Shown: positions 33,680 through 42,449 of the stretch, one piece after another
Numbering within the stretch: the first letter of the stretch is position 1
How the letters are laid out: each line of letters opens with the position of its first letter
Assembly (NCBI RefSeq): GCF_004348335.1
Contig: NZ_SMJW01000010.1
Span: forward strand, 1-64,000
Length of the DNA stretch: 64,000 bases
Direction of reading: 5' to 3'
From: Actinomadura bangladeshensis
GTDB taxonomy: Bacteria > Actinomycetota > Actinomycetes > Streptosporangiales > Streptosporangiaceae
Position numbers and translations under genes: made by a program
The notes under the pieces: model-generated
The model's input: the letters and a program-made list of their open reading frames with translations, nothing else
What the model was told of the DNA's origin: nothing
Database searches by the model: none

Positions 33680-35072
33680 CCGACCCGTCCGCCGCCGCGC
33701 GCAGCGCGCCGATCACGGCGGTCAGCTGGGTGACCAGACCCGCCACGCTGGTCTGGTCGGCCCCGTTGACAGTGACGGCGCGCAGCTCGTCCGGCTTGGG
33801 GAGCCGCGCCATGATCTCCGGGAGCGAGGCGATGAGCCGCGCCTGGAGCGCCGCGGGCGTCCGGTCGTTCTCCAGCGCGGCGGCCGCCGCCTCCCGCTCC
33901 AGGTCCAGCAGCGCCTGCTCGTGCCGGGACCGGGCCCGGGACTCGGCGAGCGCCAGCTCGCCCTCGAGGCGGAGCCGGGCGAGCTCGTGGTCGCGCTCGA
34001 TCCGCAGCCGCCCGGTCTCGGCCTCCTCCGCGTGCCGCTCCCGCTCCATCCGCAGCGCGTGCCGCGTCGTCTCGGTCTCCAGCTCGGCGACCTCGCGGGC
34101 GTCGTCGTGCTCGCGCCGGGTGCGGCGCAGCTTCTCGGCCGCCTCGGCCTCGAACAGCCGCGCATCGCCCGCGGCGCGCAGCTCGGCCAGCTCGCGCTCG
34201 TGGTCGAGCCGCTGCGACTCCTTGGTCCGCGCGGCCGCCATCTCCCGCTGCCCGACGACCTCCTCGGCCTCCAGCTCGGCCAGCCGCGCGACCTGCCCCT
34301 GCTGGGCGCGGTAGGGCTTCTGCAGGTTCTCCCACAGCCGGGACGAGCTGACCACGGCCTCCTTGATCTGGACGGTGACGATCCGCAGCCCGAGGCCCTG
34401 GTCGCTGTTGTCCTCGCCCTCGGCGACCGCGCGCAGCCGGGCCGTCAGCTCCTCGATGATGGGCTGCTTGTCGCTGAGGACGTCCCGCACGCCCATCGTG
34501 GAGACCTTGTCCTTGATCGCCGCCTCGGCCTGCTCACGGAGCTGCAGGTTCACCAGCCGCATCGGGTCGTCGGCGTCGCCGAAGTCGAGCTTGCGGTAGG
34601 CGGTCCCGAAGTCCTGGATGATCCACTGCACGTAGCCCTGGACGAGCACGCCCTGCAGCTCCCGGCAGATGCAGTACGCGTTGATCAGGATCGTCTGCGT
34701 CGCGCCCGGCACCACGATGAACGAGTCGGTGGACGGGTTGAACCGGAACGACACCCCGAGCCCGATGTGCAGCGGCTCGGCGCGCCCGCGCCGGGTGTGC
34801 ACGACGAACGCGTTCGGCGGGACGAGCACGTTCTTCCACCGCCAGAACCCGGTGATGCGCACGTCGACGGGACCGGGCCCGGTACCGTCGCCCGCGCCGC
34901 GGCCGAGGGCGCGCTCGCGCTTGGCGAGCGGGCCGGGCGGCGGCGGGACGGCGCCCGGCGCACCCGGCACCGGCATCGGCGCGCGCCTGCCCTTGAGATC
35001 GTCCTCCAGCACCGCCTGCTGCGCGACGACCTGCTCCAGATACGTGTTGCTCCCCGGCTGCTGGGCGCTCAT
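33648..35072 (-). CDS. Flotillin-like SPFH/band 7 protein
   Basis: The product has 474 residues from ATG 35072. After a Pro/Gly-rich N-terminus (1-70) comes an SPFH domain (about 75-260: VLVPPNAFVVHTRRG, LGLRIVTVQIKEAVVSSS), then a long charged coiled coil (about 265-420, rich in E, R, A and L), then a short C-terminal helix. No TM segment precedes the SPFH domain, unlike stomatin-type proteins. The length and coiled coil fit flotillin-like scaffolds that organise membrane patches. It has its own promoter region upstream (35073-35210), divergent from the CopD/CtaG gene. Its 3' end overlaps the conservon P450. Confidence 0.82.
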   Translation of the reverse strand: MSAQQPGSNTYLEQVVAQQAVLEDDLKGRRAPMPVPGAPGAVPPPPGPLAKRERALGRGAGDGTGPGPVDVRITGFWRWKNVLVPPNAFVVHTRRGRAEPLHIGLGVSFRFNPSTDSFIVVPGATQTILINAYCICRELQGVLVQGYVQWIIQDFGTAYRKLDFGDADDPMRLVNLQLREQAEAAIKDKVSTMGVRDVLSDKQPIIEELTARLRAVAEGEDNSDQGLGLRIVTVQIKEAVVSSSRLWENLQKPYRAQQGQVARLAELEAEEVVGQREMAAARTKESQRLDHERELAELRAAGDARLFEAEAAEKLRRTRREHDDAREVAELETETTRHALRMERERHAEEAETGRLRIERDHELARLRLEGELALAESRARSRHEQALLDLEREAAAAALENDRTPAALQARLIASLPEIMARLPKPDELRAVTVNGADQTSVAGLVTQLTAVIGALRAAADGSVSTGSRPAGT

Positions 35073-35210
35073 CTCGCTCCTCGGCGCGATCACGGGGCCG
35101 GGCGGACCGGCCGGAACGGGAGGCCGCCTCGGCGGTCGGTCCCGGTGCGAGATGCGGCTTGGCGGCCACAGTAATGAACTTTCCACCGGGTTGTACGCGT
35201 ATTTCGACGC

Positions 35211-37187
35211 GTGACGACACACGAGGCGACCCCGGCTCGGCCCCCGGCCCGGACCGACCGGGCGATGCTCGTCATCGGGGCCGCGGCGTCGGCGCTGGTC
35301 GTGCTCGCACTCGCCGTGCGGCTCGGCGGCGCGTTCAGCGGGAGCGCGACCCCCGGGCTGTCGCAGGCGGGCGCGCTGACCAAGACCGGCCTGTCGGTCG
35401 CCGAGCTCGGCGGGGACGTCGCGGCCGTCCTCACGGTCGGCTGGCTGCTGGTCGCGGCCGTGTTCGTGCCGGGGACGTCCGCGATCGGCCGGCGCTGCCT
35501 GCGCGCCGCCTCGCTGACCGCGCTGGCGTGGGCGCTGTGCACGCTCGCGCTGATCCTGTTCACCGCCCTCGACCTGTTCGGGATCGGGCCCGCGGGCCTC
35601 ACCGGCGACATGATGCGGACGCTCCTCATCGAGCTGCCGCAGGGGCGGGCGCTGCTCCTCGTCCTCGCCGCCGCGGTCGCGCTGGCGGTCGCGGCGGGCC
35701 TGCCGCGCGCGGCGAGCGGCGCCGGGTACCTGCTCGCCGGCGCGCTCGCCGCGATGCTGCCGCCGCTGTTCACCGGGCACGCCGCGAACGCCTCGAACCA
35801 CGCACTCGCCGTCTACAGCCTCGCCGCCCACGTGCTGGGCGTCGCGCTGTGGGTCGGCGGGCTCGTCGCCCTGGTCACCGTCGCGCCGGACGTCCGCGAC
35901 GGGCTCCCCCGGGGCGCCGGGCACTCCTCCCCGGACGCCGATCGGCACGGCCTCGCGCGGATCGTCGAGCGGTACAGCTCCCTCGCCCTCGTCGCGTTCG
36001 CGGTCGTCGGGGCCAGCGGCGCGGTGAACGCCTGGGTGCGGCTCGGCGGCGTCCACCTCGGGTCGCGGTACGGGATGCTCGTCGTGGCGAAGGGCGTGGC
36101 GCTCACCGCGCTCGGCGTGCTGGGGTGGCGGCACCGCCGCGCCACGATCCCCGCCCTGCGGGACGGGACGGGCCGGCGCCCGTTCCTCCGCCTCGGCACG
36201 GCCGAGGTCCTGGTGATGACGGCGACGATGGCGCTCGCGACCGGGCTGTCCCGCACACCGCCGCCGGAGAACGCCCCCGGGACCCTCGACATCACCGCGC
36301 TGCGGCTCGGGTTCCCGATGCCCGGCCCCGCCGGGATCGGACCGTACCTGGCCGACTGGTGGATCGACCCGCTGTTCCTCGTGCTGATCGTCACCGGCGC
36401 CGTCCTGTACGCAGTGGGCATCGCGCGCGTCCGGGACTGGCCGTGGACGCGGACCGCGGCCTGGGCGGGCGGTCTGCTCGCCCTGCTGCTCGCCACCGCG
36501 AGCGGGATCTCCCGCTACAGCATGGTCCTGTTCAGCGCCCATGCCGTCCAGCACGTCCTCGTCGGGCTCGTCGCCCCTCTGCTGCTGCTCTACGGGGCCC
36601 CGGTGAGGCTGGCGCTCACGGCGATGCGCGGCGAGGGCCGGGCGCTGCTCGCCGCCGCGGCCGGCGGCCGGGGCCTGCGCGCACTGGCCAACCCGGTCGC
36701 CGCATCGGCGCTGCTGCTGCTCAGCCTCTACGGGTGGTACGTGTCACCGCTGTTCCCGCCGTCGCTCGGCAACCACGCCCTGCACTCGCTGGCGATGGTC
36801 GCCTTCCTCGCCATCGGGCTCGCCTACTTCCACGGGACGGCCCGGACGCTCGTCCCGCTCGCGGTGCTCCCGCTGCACGCGGCCGCCGGGGTCGCGCTCA
36901 TGCGGGACGGGACCGTCCTCGGCGGCTGGTACGAGACCCTCGGCCGCCGCTGGGGCGCGTCGCCCCTGGACGACCAGCGCCTCGGCGCGCTCCTGCTGTG
37001 GACGGCCGCGGCCGCGATCACCGCCGCGCCCGCGGCCGGCCGCTACTGGCGGAGCCGCCGGTCCACGACGCGGCTGAGCGCCTCCACGACCGCCGGGTCG
37101 TACTCGGCGGCCGAGTCGAGCCGCAGCCGCTCCAGCACGGCGGCGCCCCGGTCGCGGTCGGAGGAGTCGCCGACCAGGTCGTCGTAG
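35211..37187 (+). CDS. CopD-CtaG fusion membrane protein (copper / cytochrome oxidase assembly)
   Basis: The product has 658 residues from GTG 35211 and about 14-15 predicted TM segments. Residues 20-345 resemble CopD, with His in FTGHAANASNHALAVY and HVLGVALWVGGLVAL. Residues 375-610 resemble the CtaG-type oxidase assembly factor (YLADWWIDPLFLVLIV, FSAHAVQHVLVGLVAPLLLL, SPLFPPSLGNHALHSL). The fusion is common in actinobacteria and is linked to copper uptake and delivery to cytochrome oxidase. The last ~48 residues are Ser/Arg-rich and lie opposite the 3' end of the convergent HD gene (145-bp overlap), so they are probably read-through after loss of the native stop. Confidence 0.88.
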   Translation: MTTHEATPARPPARTDRAMLVIGAAASALVVLALAVRLGGAFSGSATPGLSQAGALTKTGLSVAELGGDVAAVLTVGWLLVAAVFVPGTSAIGRRCLRAASLTALAWALCTLALILFTALDLFGIGPAGLTGDMMRTLLIELPQGRALLLVLAAAVALAVAAGLPRAASGAGYLLAGALAAMLPPLFTGHAANASNHALAVYSLAAHVLGVALWVGGLVALVTVAPDVRDGLPRGAGHSSPDADRHGLARIVERYSSLALVAFAVVGASGAVNAWVRLGGVHLGSRYGMLVVAKGVALTALGVLGWRHRRATIPALRDGTGRRPFLRLGTAEVLVMTATMALATGLSRTPPPENAPGTLDITALRLGFPMPGPAGIGPYLADWWIDPLFLVLIVTGAVLYAVGIARVRDWPWTRTAAWAGGLLALLLATASGISRYSMVLFSAHAVQHVLVGLVAPLLLLYGAPVRLALTAMRGEGRALLAAAAGGRGLRALANPVAASALLLLSLYGWYVSPLFPPSLGNHALHSLAMVAFLAIGLAYFHGTARTLVPLAVLPLHAAAGVALMRDGTVLGGWYETLGRRWGASPLDDQRLGALLLWTAAAAITAAPAAGRYWRSRRSTTRLSASTTAGSYSAAESSRSRSSTAAPRSRSEESPTRSS

Positions 37188-38374
37188 GCGTTCGCGACCT
37201 TGATGATGCGGCCGGCGAGCGGCGGCGGGATCGGCCGGTCGGCCGCGCCGCCGGCGGGCTCGCGGCCCGTCCGGTACGGGTGCGAGGACAGCTGCACGAT
37301 GTAGGCGACCCGGTCCAGCACGCCGGTCTGCTTGATCACCTCGGCGCCCAGCTCGGCGATGCGGCGCTGCTCCACCGGGGACGCCAGCACGGTCGCGCCG
37401 CCCGGGATCGGGTCGCCGAGCGACAGCTGCCCGATGTCGTGCATCAGCGCCGCGTACTCCAGTTCGAGCAGCTCCTCCTCGGACATGCCGAGCTCGCGGC
37501 CCATCGCGACCGCGAGCCGGGCGACCCGCCGCGAGTGGCCCGCCTCCACGTAGCCGCCCACCTCGGTGACCCGCGACAGCGCCCGGACGGTCTCCAGGTA
37601 GGTGGCGCGGATCCCGGCGTACCGGCGGAACGCGAACTGCGTCACCAGGATCGGCACCGTGAAGATCAGCAGCGCGGCCTCGCCCATCGCGGTCGTCGCG
37701 ACTGCGATCAGCATGGCGGTCGCGCTGGTCGCGGCGCACAGCGCCATCTTCGCGTCGATCTCGTCGCGCAGCGCGATGCCGAACCGGGCCCGGACGGTCT
37801 CCGCCCGGATCATCGCGGCGATCAGCACGTCGGTGAAGCAGGACGCGATCACGACGACGCCCATCACCGCCAGCAGCAGGTACCAGGCGAGGTCGAGGCC
37901 GAGCATCGGCCGGAAGCACAGCGCGATCACCGCGACGGTGAACAGCCGGCGCGCCATCGCGTCCGGCCGCGGCGTCCGGCCGACCGCGATGTGCGGCAGC
38001 GAGCCGACCAGCATGCCGACCGCGGTGACCGCGACGACCTGCAGCGCGGAGTGCTCGGCCGGGACGACGCCGAGCGGCGCGTCCGGCGCCGCTCCCTCGG
38101 GGCCGACGCCGACCAGCAGCGCGTACCCCATCGCGCCCGCGCTGGCGATCGGCGCGACCTCCCGGTTGCCCGGCATCACCATGCGGAACAGCTCGCCGAG
38201 CGCGATCAGCACGCCGAAGATGAGCGCGACGTTGGGCTGGTACAGGCCGACGGCCGCGACCTGCGTGATCGCGACGACGACGAACAGCCCGGCGGTCGCG
38301 ATCAGCAGCAGCTGGCCGGAGTCGATGGTCTGCCACGCGGCCCGCTCGCGGGCGGGGATACGGCCGGTCGTCAC
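37043..38374 (-). CDS. Membrane HD-domain protein with degenerate GYP motif
   Basis: The product has 443 residues from GTG 38374, overlapping the upstream HD-GYP gene by 4 bp (GTGA). The first ~240 residues hold about seven TM segments (GQLLLIATAGLFVVVAITQV onward). The HD domain follows (about 255-420), with VRALSRVTEVGGYVEAGHSR, then YAALMHDIGQLSLGD. The HHExxxGxGYP signature is replaced by LSSHPYRTGREPAGG, so metal binding and c-di-GMP hydrolysis are doubtful. It probably works with the intact HD-GYP protein from the same transcript, perhaps as a regulatory partner. The 3' end is antisense to the CopD/CtaG gene. Confidence 0.85.
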   Translation of the reverse strand: MTTGRIPARERAAWQTIDSGQLLLIATAGLFVVVAITQVAAVGLYQPNVALIFGVLIALGELFRMVMPGNREVAPIASAGAMGYALLVGVGPEGAAPDAPLGVVPAEHSALQVVAVTAVGMLVGSLPHIAVGRTPRPDAMARRLFTVAVIALCFRPMLGLDLAWYLLLAVMGVVVIASCFTDVLIAAMIRAETVRARFGIALRDEIDAKMALCAATSATAMLIAVATTAMGEAALLIFTVPILVTQFAFRRYAGIRATYLETVRALSRVTEVGGYVEAGHSRRVARLAVAMGRELGMSEEELLELEYAALMHDIGQLSLGDPIPGGATVLASPVEQRRIAELGAEVIKQTGVLDRVAYIVQLSSHPYRTGREPAGGAADRPIPPPLAGRIIKVANAYDDLVGDSSDRDRGAAVLERLRLDSAAEYDPAVVEALSRVVDRRLRQ

Positions 38375-39723
38375 TGGTGCCGCACCTCGTCGCCGCCGGT
38401 GACGCGCAGCGGCGCGCTCGGGTCGTCGTGGTCCTGCCGGGTGGTCTCGACGACGTCGTCGTCGGGCAGGACGACGGGGTCGGGCGGCTCCCAGCCGTCC
38501 CGGTCGAGCGCCCGCAGGAACGCCTCGACCATCTCCGGGTCGAAGTGGTCGCCCATCCCGCGGCGCAGTTCTGCCACGGCCTCCTCGATGCTGCGGGCCG
38601 CCCGGTAGGAGCGCGTCGAGGTCATCGAGTCGAACGCGTCCGCCACCGAGATGACCCGGGCGAACTCGGGGATCTCGTCCCCGGCGAGGCCCATCGGGTA
38701 GCCGCGGCCGTTCATCTTCTCGTGGTGGTGCATGATCCCGGCGAGCGCCTCGTCCAGGAACCCGATCTCGCGGACGATCTCCAGCCCGCGCATCGGGTGC
38801 AGCTGGATCGCGGCGAACTCCTCCTCGGTCATCGGCCCGTCCTTCTGCAGCACCTTGGTGGGGACGCCGAGCTTGCCGACGTCGTGCAGCATCCCGGCGT
38901 AGCGGATCGCCTCCACCCGGTCGGCGCGCATCCCGATCTCCCGCGCGATCATCACCGATCCCCGGGAGACCCGCTCGGAGTGGCCGCGGGTGTAGAAGTC
39001 CTTGGTCTCGACGGCCTGGCACAGCGCGGCGAGGGTGGCGGCGTGCGCCTGCTGCTGCGCGTACGCCTGGTCCATCGCCCAGCGGGCGATGAACAGCGGG
39101 AGCAGGACGAGCACGGCGGCGAACGGCCCGACCCGCGGCCACAGCCCGGCGATCAGCAGGCCGACCATGCCGTAGCCGAGGCAGCCGACGGCGAGCTGGC
39201 CGCTCTCGTGCAGCAGCTCGCGCGGCGCGGCCTGCCGGCTGAGCAGCAGCACCCCGGCCATCAGCGTCAGGTTGACCAGGACGAAGGTGACCAGCGCGCC
39301 GAGGAACGGTCCGATGACGTGCTCCACCCAGCGGGCCTGCTCGGGGTGGAAGCGGGCGCCGCCGAGCAGGTCGAAGACCGTCCCGGCGATGAACCCGCTG
39401 AGCGCGAACTGCGCGCCGTTGAAGACCCGCTTGACCGGGGCGAAGAACCGCTGCCCGGTGATGACCGCGACGAGGCCGAGCAGCGCGGCCCCGACCGGGC
39501 CGAGCAGCACCACCGAGGCGAGGCTGGCGGCGAAGCTCAGCGACACCCGGGCGCGGGTGATGTTCAGCCGCGCCGGCGCCGAGTCGCAGATCAGGAACAG
39601 CAGGGCCAGGACGGCCAGCTTGCTCCAGTCCAGCTCCGCGAAGGACGACGTCGCGACGAGGCCGGCCGCGAGGGCCACCACACCGCAGACGTACGCCCAG
39701 GCAGCGAGAGGTAGTCCACGCAT
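38371..39723 (-). CDS. Membrane HD-GYP phosphodiesterase-like protein
   Basis: The product has 450 residues from ATG 39723. Six to seven N-terminal TM segments (about 5-215) precede the HD-GYP domain: AVETKDFYTRGHSERVSRGS, AGMLHDVGKLGVPTKVLQ with the HD pair, and IMHHHEKMNGRGYPMGLAGD, which is the full HHExxxGxGYP motif. DAFDSMTSTRSYR supplies the last metal-ligand region. The family hydrolyses cyclic di-GMP or related dinucleotides; the membrane part resembles a sensor. It is coupled to the degenerate HD protein downstream. The acidic C-terminal tail (PDDDVVETTRQDHDDPSAP) is probably disordered. Confidence 0.9.
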   Translation of the reverse strand: MRGLPLAAWAYVCGVVALAAGLVATSSFAELDWSKLAVLALLFLICDSAPARLNITRARVSLSFAASLASVVLLGPVGAALLGLVAVITGQRFFAPVKRVFNGAQFALSGFIAGTVFDLLGGARFHPEQARWVEHVIGPFLGALVTFVLVNLTLMAGVLLLSRQAAPRELLHESGQLAVGCLGYGMVGLLIAGLWPRVGPFAAVLVLLPLFIARWAMDQAYAQQQAHAATLAALCQAVETKDFYTRGHSERVSRGSVMIAREIGMRADRVEAIRYAGMLHDVGKLGVPTKVLQKDGPMTEEEFAAIQLHPMRGLEIVREIGFLDEALAGIMHHHEKMNGRGYPMGLAGDEIPEFARVISVADAFDSMTSTRSYRAARSIEEAVAELRRGMGDHFDPEMVEAFLRALDRDGWEPPDPVVLPDDDVVETTRQDHDDPSAPLRVTGGDEVRHQ

Positions 39724-39787
39724 TGCCGCCCCTCGGGGAGTGACGAGATGGCGGGCCGCCGCCGGGGTGCCGAGTGCCTGCCGGCAC

Positions 39788-39880
39788 CTAGACCCAGGAC
39801 ACGCCCTTGGTCAGCATCAGCGACGACGCCGCGGCGCTCGGGCGCCCGCCGTGTCCTGCCGGCGACACACGCTTGAGCAT
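39788..39880 (-). CDS. Possible 30-residue peptide upstream of the HD-GYP pair
   Basis: ATG 39880 is preceded by AAGGAG only two bases away and by GGGGAGG at 12 bases, and the frame ends at TAG 39788, 65 bp before the HD-GYP start. The peptide starts MLKRVSPAGHGG and ends LMLTKGVSWV; it is basic with a short hydrophobic end. It could be a leader ORF or small signalling peptide of the HD-GYP operon, or a chance frame. There is no family I recognise. A longer in-frame start at 39976 exists but lacks a good ribosome-binding site. Confidence 0.35.
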   Translation of the reverse strand: MLKRVSPAGHGGRPSAAASSLMLTKGVSWV

Positions 39881-40341
39881 GGCTCCTTGCCTCCCCCCGC
39901 CGAACCGGGTCGTCCCGGCCTCGCGGGCCGGCCTCCATCCGGGGCCGGGCGCGGGCCCGGCTTCCCGGGCGAGCACCTACCCCGAATTGCCTCGGTGCGC
40001 ACGTGCTCTCGTCGCTGATTTCGGCACAAGCCTAACGCGAACTGCCCAGGTCACACACGTGTGAAGGAAAAACTGAGCAAAGCGTGAACTGATCGTCACC
40101 ATAGGTGATCAATTGCCCGGGTGAATGCACTCAACGTAAGCGCACAATCCGAGTGCACACCAGAATGCACGTGCATCGGCGAATGTGCCGGCCACCGGTC
40201 CTTTTCCACCCCGGCCGGCCGCCGCGGTGCGATGGACCACTCTTCTCGGATGAAAAAGACTCACCTCTAGGAAATGGCCACAATACGACAACCCCGCGTT
40301 TTGGGGTATGCAGCCGAATTCAGCCGTACCGGCGGCCGGCG
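39881..40341 (-). promoter_or_regulatory. 461-bp gene-free region upstream of the HD-GYP operon
   Basis: No gene was found here. On the minus strand it leads into the small ORF and the HD-GYP operon. The distal half (40021-40320) is AT-richer and holds TCACAC-AC-GTGTGA at 40051-40064 and TCACC-ATA-GGTGA at 40096-40108, both operator-like. The proximal part (39900-40000) is very GC-rich with nested inverted repeats (CCCGG/CCGGG), so a structured 5' leader is likely. I compared it with remembered c-di-GMP and c-di-AMP riboswitch cores and saw no match. Confidence 0.5.
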
Positions 40342-41277
40342 TCAGCGGGACGCCGCGTGCCGCTCGCGCGCCCACGCGACGGTCTCGGCGAGCCCCTCCG
40401 CGAGGCCGACCGCCGGTTCCCAGCCGAGCGCCTCCGCCGTCGCCCGCGGGTCGACGGCCATCGCGGGCAGGTCGCCCAGCCGCGGCGGCGCGAACTCCGG
40501 GTCGTCGGGCGCGCCCGCCGCCTCGGCGACCAGCGTGTGCAGGTCCCGGTCGGTGGTCTGCAGCCCGGTGCCCACGTTGAGGCGGCGGCCGCCGCCCGCC
40601 TCCCCCGCCGCGCGGGCGAAGGCGTCCACCACGTCCAGGACGTAGACGTAGTCGCGGGTCTGGGTGCCGTCGCCGTAGACCTTCGTCGGGCGGCCGGACA
40701 GCAGCGCGTCGGTGAAGATCGAGACGACGCCGGCCTCGCCCTCGGGCGTCTGCCGCGGCCCGTAGACGTTCGCCAGCGTCAGCGTCGTGAAGTCGATGCC
40801 GTGCAGCTGCCGGTACATCCCGGCGTAGACCTCGCCGGAGACCTTCGAGGCCGCGTACGGCGACGCGGGGCGCAACTCGGCGTCCGCCGGGACGGGCAGC
40901 GCGTCCGGCACCCCGTAGACCGCGCAGCTGGAGGTGAACACGACCTTGCGCCCGCCGGCCGCGCGCGCCGCCTCCAGCACGTTCGCGGTGCCGAGCACGT
41001 TGATCCGGGCGTCGGCCAGCGGGTCGGACACGCTGGCGCGGACGCTGACCTGCGCGGCCAAGTGGCAGATCACCTCGGGGCGGCGCACCGCGGCCCGCTC
41101 GGCCAGCGCGGGGTCGGCGACGTCCATCTCCCACAGCTCCACGCCGGGGCGGACGTTGCGGCCGGACGACAGGTCGTCCACGCCGATGACCTCGTGGCCG
41201 TCCGCGACGAGGCGGTCGGTCAGATGGGACCCGATGAACCCGGCCGCGCCGGTGACGAGTGCGAGCACCCGCAGCAC
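40342..41277 (-). CDS. NAD-dependent sugar epimerase/dehydratase (UDP-glucose 4-epimerase-like)
   Basis: The product has 311 residues from GTG 41277; GTG 41268 (VLALVTGAAGFIG) is equally plausible. The extended-SDR fold has TGAAGFIGSHL (NAD site) near residue 9, VICHLAAQVSVRASV, a catalytic Ser region FTSSCAVYG, Tyr-x-x-x-Lys in SPYAASKVSGE and NVYGPRQTPEGEAGVVSIF. These fit GalE-type nucleotide-sugar 4-epimerases; other nucleotide-sugar epimerases or dehydratases cannot be excluded. It could feed cell-wall or exopolysaccharide sugars. It is on the same strand as rsrA/sigR with 74 bp between, and separate from the HD-GYP genes. Confidence 0.87.
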   Translation of the reverse strand: MLRVLALVTGAAGFIGSHLTDRLVADGHEVIGVDDLSSGRNVRPGVELWEMDVADPALAERAAVRRPEVICHLAAQVSVRASVSDPLADARINVLGTANVLEAARAAGGRKVVFTSSCAVYGVPDALPVPADAELRPASPYAASKVSGEVYAGMYRQLHGIDFTTLTLANVYGPRQTPEGEAGVVSIFTDALLSGRPTKVYGDGTQTRDYVYVLDVVDAFARAAGEAGGGRRLNVGTGLQTTDRDLHTLVAEAAGAPDDPEFAPPRLGDLPAMAVDPRATAEALGWEPAVGLAEGLAETVAWARERHAASR

Positions 41278-41313
41278 GATACCGAAGCCGCCGCGGAGCG
41301 GCGCCCCTGCAGG

Positions 41314-41355
41314 GCGGCCCGGGTCAGGCGGCCCGGGTCAGGCGGCCCGGGTCAG
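41314..41355. repeat. 14-bp tandem repeat, three exact copies, across the rsrA stop
   Basis: GCGGCCCGGGTCAG occurs at 41314, 41328 and 41342 without mismatch. The third copy contains the rsrA stop codon (TGA on the minus strand, 41352-41354), so the other copies supply extra stop codons just downstream in the 3' region. Confidence 0.92.
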
Positions 41356-41648
41356 GCGCTCTCGGTCTTCTCCGCGCTCCCGGTCGCCTTGATCTCGCCG
41401 CAGATCTCCTCGATCCGGCCGAGCACCTTGGCGCGCAGGTCGGTGGGCGCCTGCTCGCAGCCGCAGGACTTGCTCACGAGCTTCTTGACGGCCTCTTCGA
41501 GCCCGTACTCGCGCAGGCACGGCCCGCACTCGTCCAGGTGCTGCCGGACCTCGCCGCAGCCGCCCTGGTCGAGCTCACCGTCGAGATAGGTGTAGACCCG
41601 CGCCAGTACCTCGTCGCAGGGCGTCTCGTGGTGGTTGCCGCAGCTCAT
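41352..41648 (-). CDS. rsrA: Anti-sigma-R factor RsrA (redox zinc anti-sigma)
   Basis: The product has 98 residues from ATG 41648, overlapping sigR by 4 bp. The zinc-anti-sigma motif is H-x-x-x-C-x-x-C in LDECGPCL (HLDECGPC), with an additional Cys near residue 11 ([11 protein letters not shown]) and CGCEQ downstream. In Streptomyces RsrA the Zn-bound Cys residues form a disulphide under thiol stress and release sigma-R. The N-terminal helix and the [12 protein letters not shown] stretch match the family. Its stop lies within a 14-bp tandem repeat. The pairing with sigR makes the assignment firm. Confidence 0.95.
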   Translation of the reverse strand: MSCGNHHETPCDEVLARVYTYLDGELDQGGCGEVRQHLDECGPCLREYGLEEAVKKLVSKSCGCEQAPTDLRAKVLGRIEEICGEIKATGSAEKTESA

Positions 41649-42412
41649 GATGACCCCCTGCCGGCACGGGTGAGCCCGCGCTCCTCAGCGTAGTCCTCCA
41701 GCATTCCGCGGAGCTGGCGCCGGCCGCGGTGCAGGCGGGACATCACCGTACCGATGGGCGTGCCCATGATCTCGGCGATCTCCTTGTAGGCGAAGCCCTC
41801 GACGTCGGCGAGGTAGACCGCGATGCGGAACTCCTCCGGCAGGTCCTGCAGCGCCCGCTTGACGTCGGAGTCGGGCAGGTGCTCCAGCGCCTCGGCCTCG
41901 GCGGACTTCAGCCCGCTGGAGGTGTGCGACTCGGCGCGGTGGATCTGCCAGTCCTCGATGTCCTCGGTGGCGGCCTGCTGCGGCTGGCGCTGCTTCTTGC
42001 GGTAGGAGTTGATGAACGTGTTGGTCAGGATGCGGTAGAGCCAGGCCTTGAGGTTCGTCCCCTCCTTGAACTGGTGGAAGGACGCGAACGCCTTGGCGAA
42101 CGTCTCCTGGACGAGGTCCTCGGCGTCGGCCGGGTTGCGCGTCATGCGCAGCGCGGCCGAGTACAGCTGGTCCAAGAACGGGAGCACGTCGCGCTGGAAC
42201 CGCTCCTGGCGCTGCTCCACGGTCTCCGTGGTGCCCGGTACCTGACCCACCCCCTCGGCTGTGGCGCCCTTGGCCCGGACTGGGCCGGCGGCGTCGTATC
42301 CCACAGACGATATCGGTCCTCGCGGCCGCCCGACGCGGGCGGGTGCCCGCGCGTCGCCGCGGGGCGCCGCCGTGTCGGCTCTCCGCTGCTGATCGGCGAC
42401 GGCTGTGGTCAT
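41645..42412 (-). CDS. sigR: RNA polymerase sigma factor SigR (thiol-stress)
   Basis: The product has 255 residues from ATG 42412, with GGAGGT placed eight bases upstream. Region 2 is [20 protein letters not shown], then [17 protein letters not shown] and [20 protein letters not shown]; region 4 is [20 protein letters not shown] followed by [13 protein letters not shown]. The core closely follows S. coelicolor sigma-R. About 65 residues precede the conserved part, like the unstable long isoform sigma-R' known there; an internal start near residue 55 could give the short form. A sigma-R-type promoter lies 38 bp upstream. It controls thiol homeostasis genes and is held by RsrA. Confidence 0.95.
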   Translation of the reverse strand: MTTAVADQQRRADTAAPRGDARAPARVGRPRGPISSVGYDAAGPVRAKGATAEGVGQVPGTTETVEQRQERFQRDVLPFLDQLYSAALRMTRNPADAEDLVQETFAKAFASFHQFKEGTNLKAWLYRILTNTFINSYRKKQRQPQQAATEDIEDWQIHRAESHTSSGLKSAEAEALEHLPDSDVKRALQDLPEEFRIAVYLADVEGFAYKEIAEIMGTPIGTVMSRLHRGRRQLRGMLEDYAEERGLTRAGRGSS

Positions 42413-42449
42413 CGGCTAGCACCTCCGTGTTGCTCCTGTGAGACGGTGC

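Noticed and set aside
33648-36554. Minus-strand frame extending the flotillin-like gene to 968 codons
   Set aside because: The part beyond 35072 is an antisense reading of the CopD/CtaG gene with low-complexity Arg/Pro sequence. The family start is at 35072.
39881-40341. c-di-GMP or c-di-AMP riboswitch upstream of the HD-GYP genes
   Set aside because: I compared the sequence with remembered GEMM and ydaO cores and found no convincing match. Only GC-rich hairpins are visible; a covariance search would decide.
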